DNA of 7,691 nucleotides from Bacteroidales bacterium (lineage in GTDB: Bacteria; Bacteroidota; Bacteroidia; Bacteroidales; UBA10428), in the NCBI GenBank assembly GCA_016926235.1, contig JAFGOZ010000067.1, positions 1 through 7,691 on the forward strand, written 5' to 3'. Each line of letters opens with the position of its first letter. The first letter of the stretch is position 1. This document shows positions 7,147-7,691 of this stretch, piece by piece. The position numbers and the translations under genes are program-made. A model generated the notes under the pieces. That model searched no databases. It saw only the letters and a list, made by a program, of their open reading frames with translations, and had not been told where the DNA came from.

Positions 7147-7691
7147 TGTTCTAATCAGACCCTTGATTGAAGAGGATGCCGTTACTTCTTACCGTTGGCG
7201 AAACGACTCTGATATCTGGAAATTTACCGGACAAAGGCCAGACATTGAGATTTCACAAGGAATCGAATTCGATTGGATAAGAAGAGTACTTAATGAGTAT
7301 GATTCACATCGTTTTGCTATCCTTGCTGATGATATTTATGTCGGCAATATTCAGATCACTAATGTTGTAGCCGAAGAAGGCGAATACCATATTTTCATAG
7401 GAGAAAAGGATTATTGGGGAAAGGGAATAGCCACACTTGCCACTCAGCAATTGCTCAGGTATGCAAAAAAAAGATTAAATCTAAAAAGGGTATATCTTGT
7501 TGTAAATCCACTTAATACCCCTGCGATCAGGGTTTACGAGAAGTGTGGTTTTATAAGGGTATCAGATGAAATAAAAATGGTGTTTGATCTGTCCCAAAAC
7601 TTAAAACCAACTGTCAGTGTTTTTATGATGACATATAATCATGAAGCATATATTAGGCAGGCAGTTGAGTCGATATTGTGCCAGAAGACTA
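7139..7691 (+). CDS. GNAT acetyltransferase fused to family 2 glycosyltransferase (partial, 3' end outside window)
   Basis: The frame from the ATG at 7139 stays open for 184 codons to the window edge. Residues 1 to about 151 form a complete GNAT domain of the RimJ-like type. It begins VLIRPLIEEDA, has the acetyl-CoA loop DYWGKGIA (91-98), then VNPLNTPAIRVYEKCGF (122-138), and closes with a strand at about 145-151. After a linker of only about five residues the chain continues, without a stop, into PTVSVFMMTYNHEAYI (157-172) and a following helix. That is the standard nucleotide-binding first strand and helix of GT2 glycosyltransferases (GT-A fold). The DxD metal site lies beyond the window. 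The protein would acetylate an amino-sugar or its substituent and transfer a sugar in the cytoplasm. It overlaps the upstream gene by 8 bases. A separate start for the GT at ATG 7577 is possible but has no stop before it. Confidence 0.85.
   Translation, partial: MYNVLIRPLIEEDAVTSYRWRNDSDIWKFTGQRPDIEISQGIEFDWIRRVLNEYDSHRFAILADDIYVGNIQITNVVAEEGEYHIFIGEKDYWGKGIATLATQQLLRYAKKRLNLKRVYLVVNPLNTPAIRVYEKCGFIRVSDEIKMVFDLSQNLKPTVSVFMMTYNHEAYIRQAVESILCQKT

Overview
The window is an internal slice of a surface-polysaccharide (O-antigen or capsule type) biosynthesis operon. All eight genes lie on the + strand. They are separated by at most 8 bases or overlap by 4 to 11 bases, and the operon runs off the right edge. 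The gene families, the low GC content and the near absence of Shine-Dalgarno sequences before the starts all fit a member of Bacteroidota. That assignment is an inference, because no taxonomic marker gene is present.

Positions 1-132 are non-coding. They hold a 79-base imperfect palindrome (40-118) built from roughly 9-base units, crossed by a second perfect 11-base inverted repeat (13-23 with 64-74). It looks like a dispersed repeat or a structured leader just before the first gene.

Positions 133-2849 hold a DegT-family sugar aminotransferase, a FemAB/GNAT-like acyl or aminoacyl transferase, and a left-handed beta-helix (hexapeptide) O-acyltransferase. The second gene is strikingly AT-rich compared with the first half of the aminotransferase, which suggests a mosaic cluster. 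Positions 2858-4372 encode a multi-pass membrane protein of the O-antigen polymerase/ligase type.

Positions 4362-7691 form a tightly coupled block: a VioA-like nucleotide-sugar 4-aminotransferase, a WbqC-family protein, a compact and divergent DegT-like protein that keeps its PLP lysine, and an open-ended gene that starts with a GNAT acetyltransferase domain and continues in frame into the first strand and helix of a family 2 glycosyltransferase. A reasonable reading is that the block makes a 4-amino-4,6-dideoxyhexose, acylates its amino group (perhaps with an amino acid), and transfers the sugar to the growing repeat unit, with polymerisation by the membrane protein. No flippase and no complete glycosyltransferase lie in the window, so they must be outside it. 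The most notable points are the GNAT-glycosyltransferase fusion, the palindromic leader, and the WbqC/compact aminotransferase pair of unknown biochemistry.
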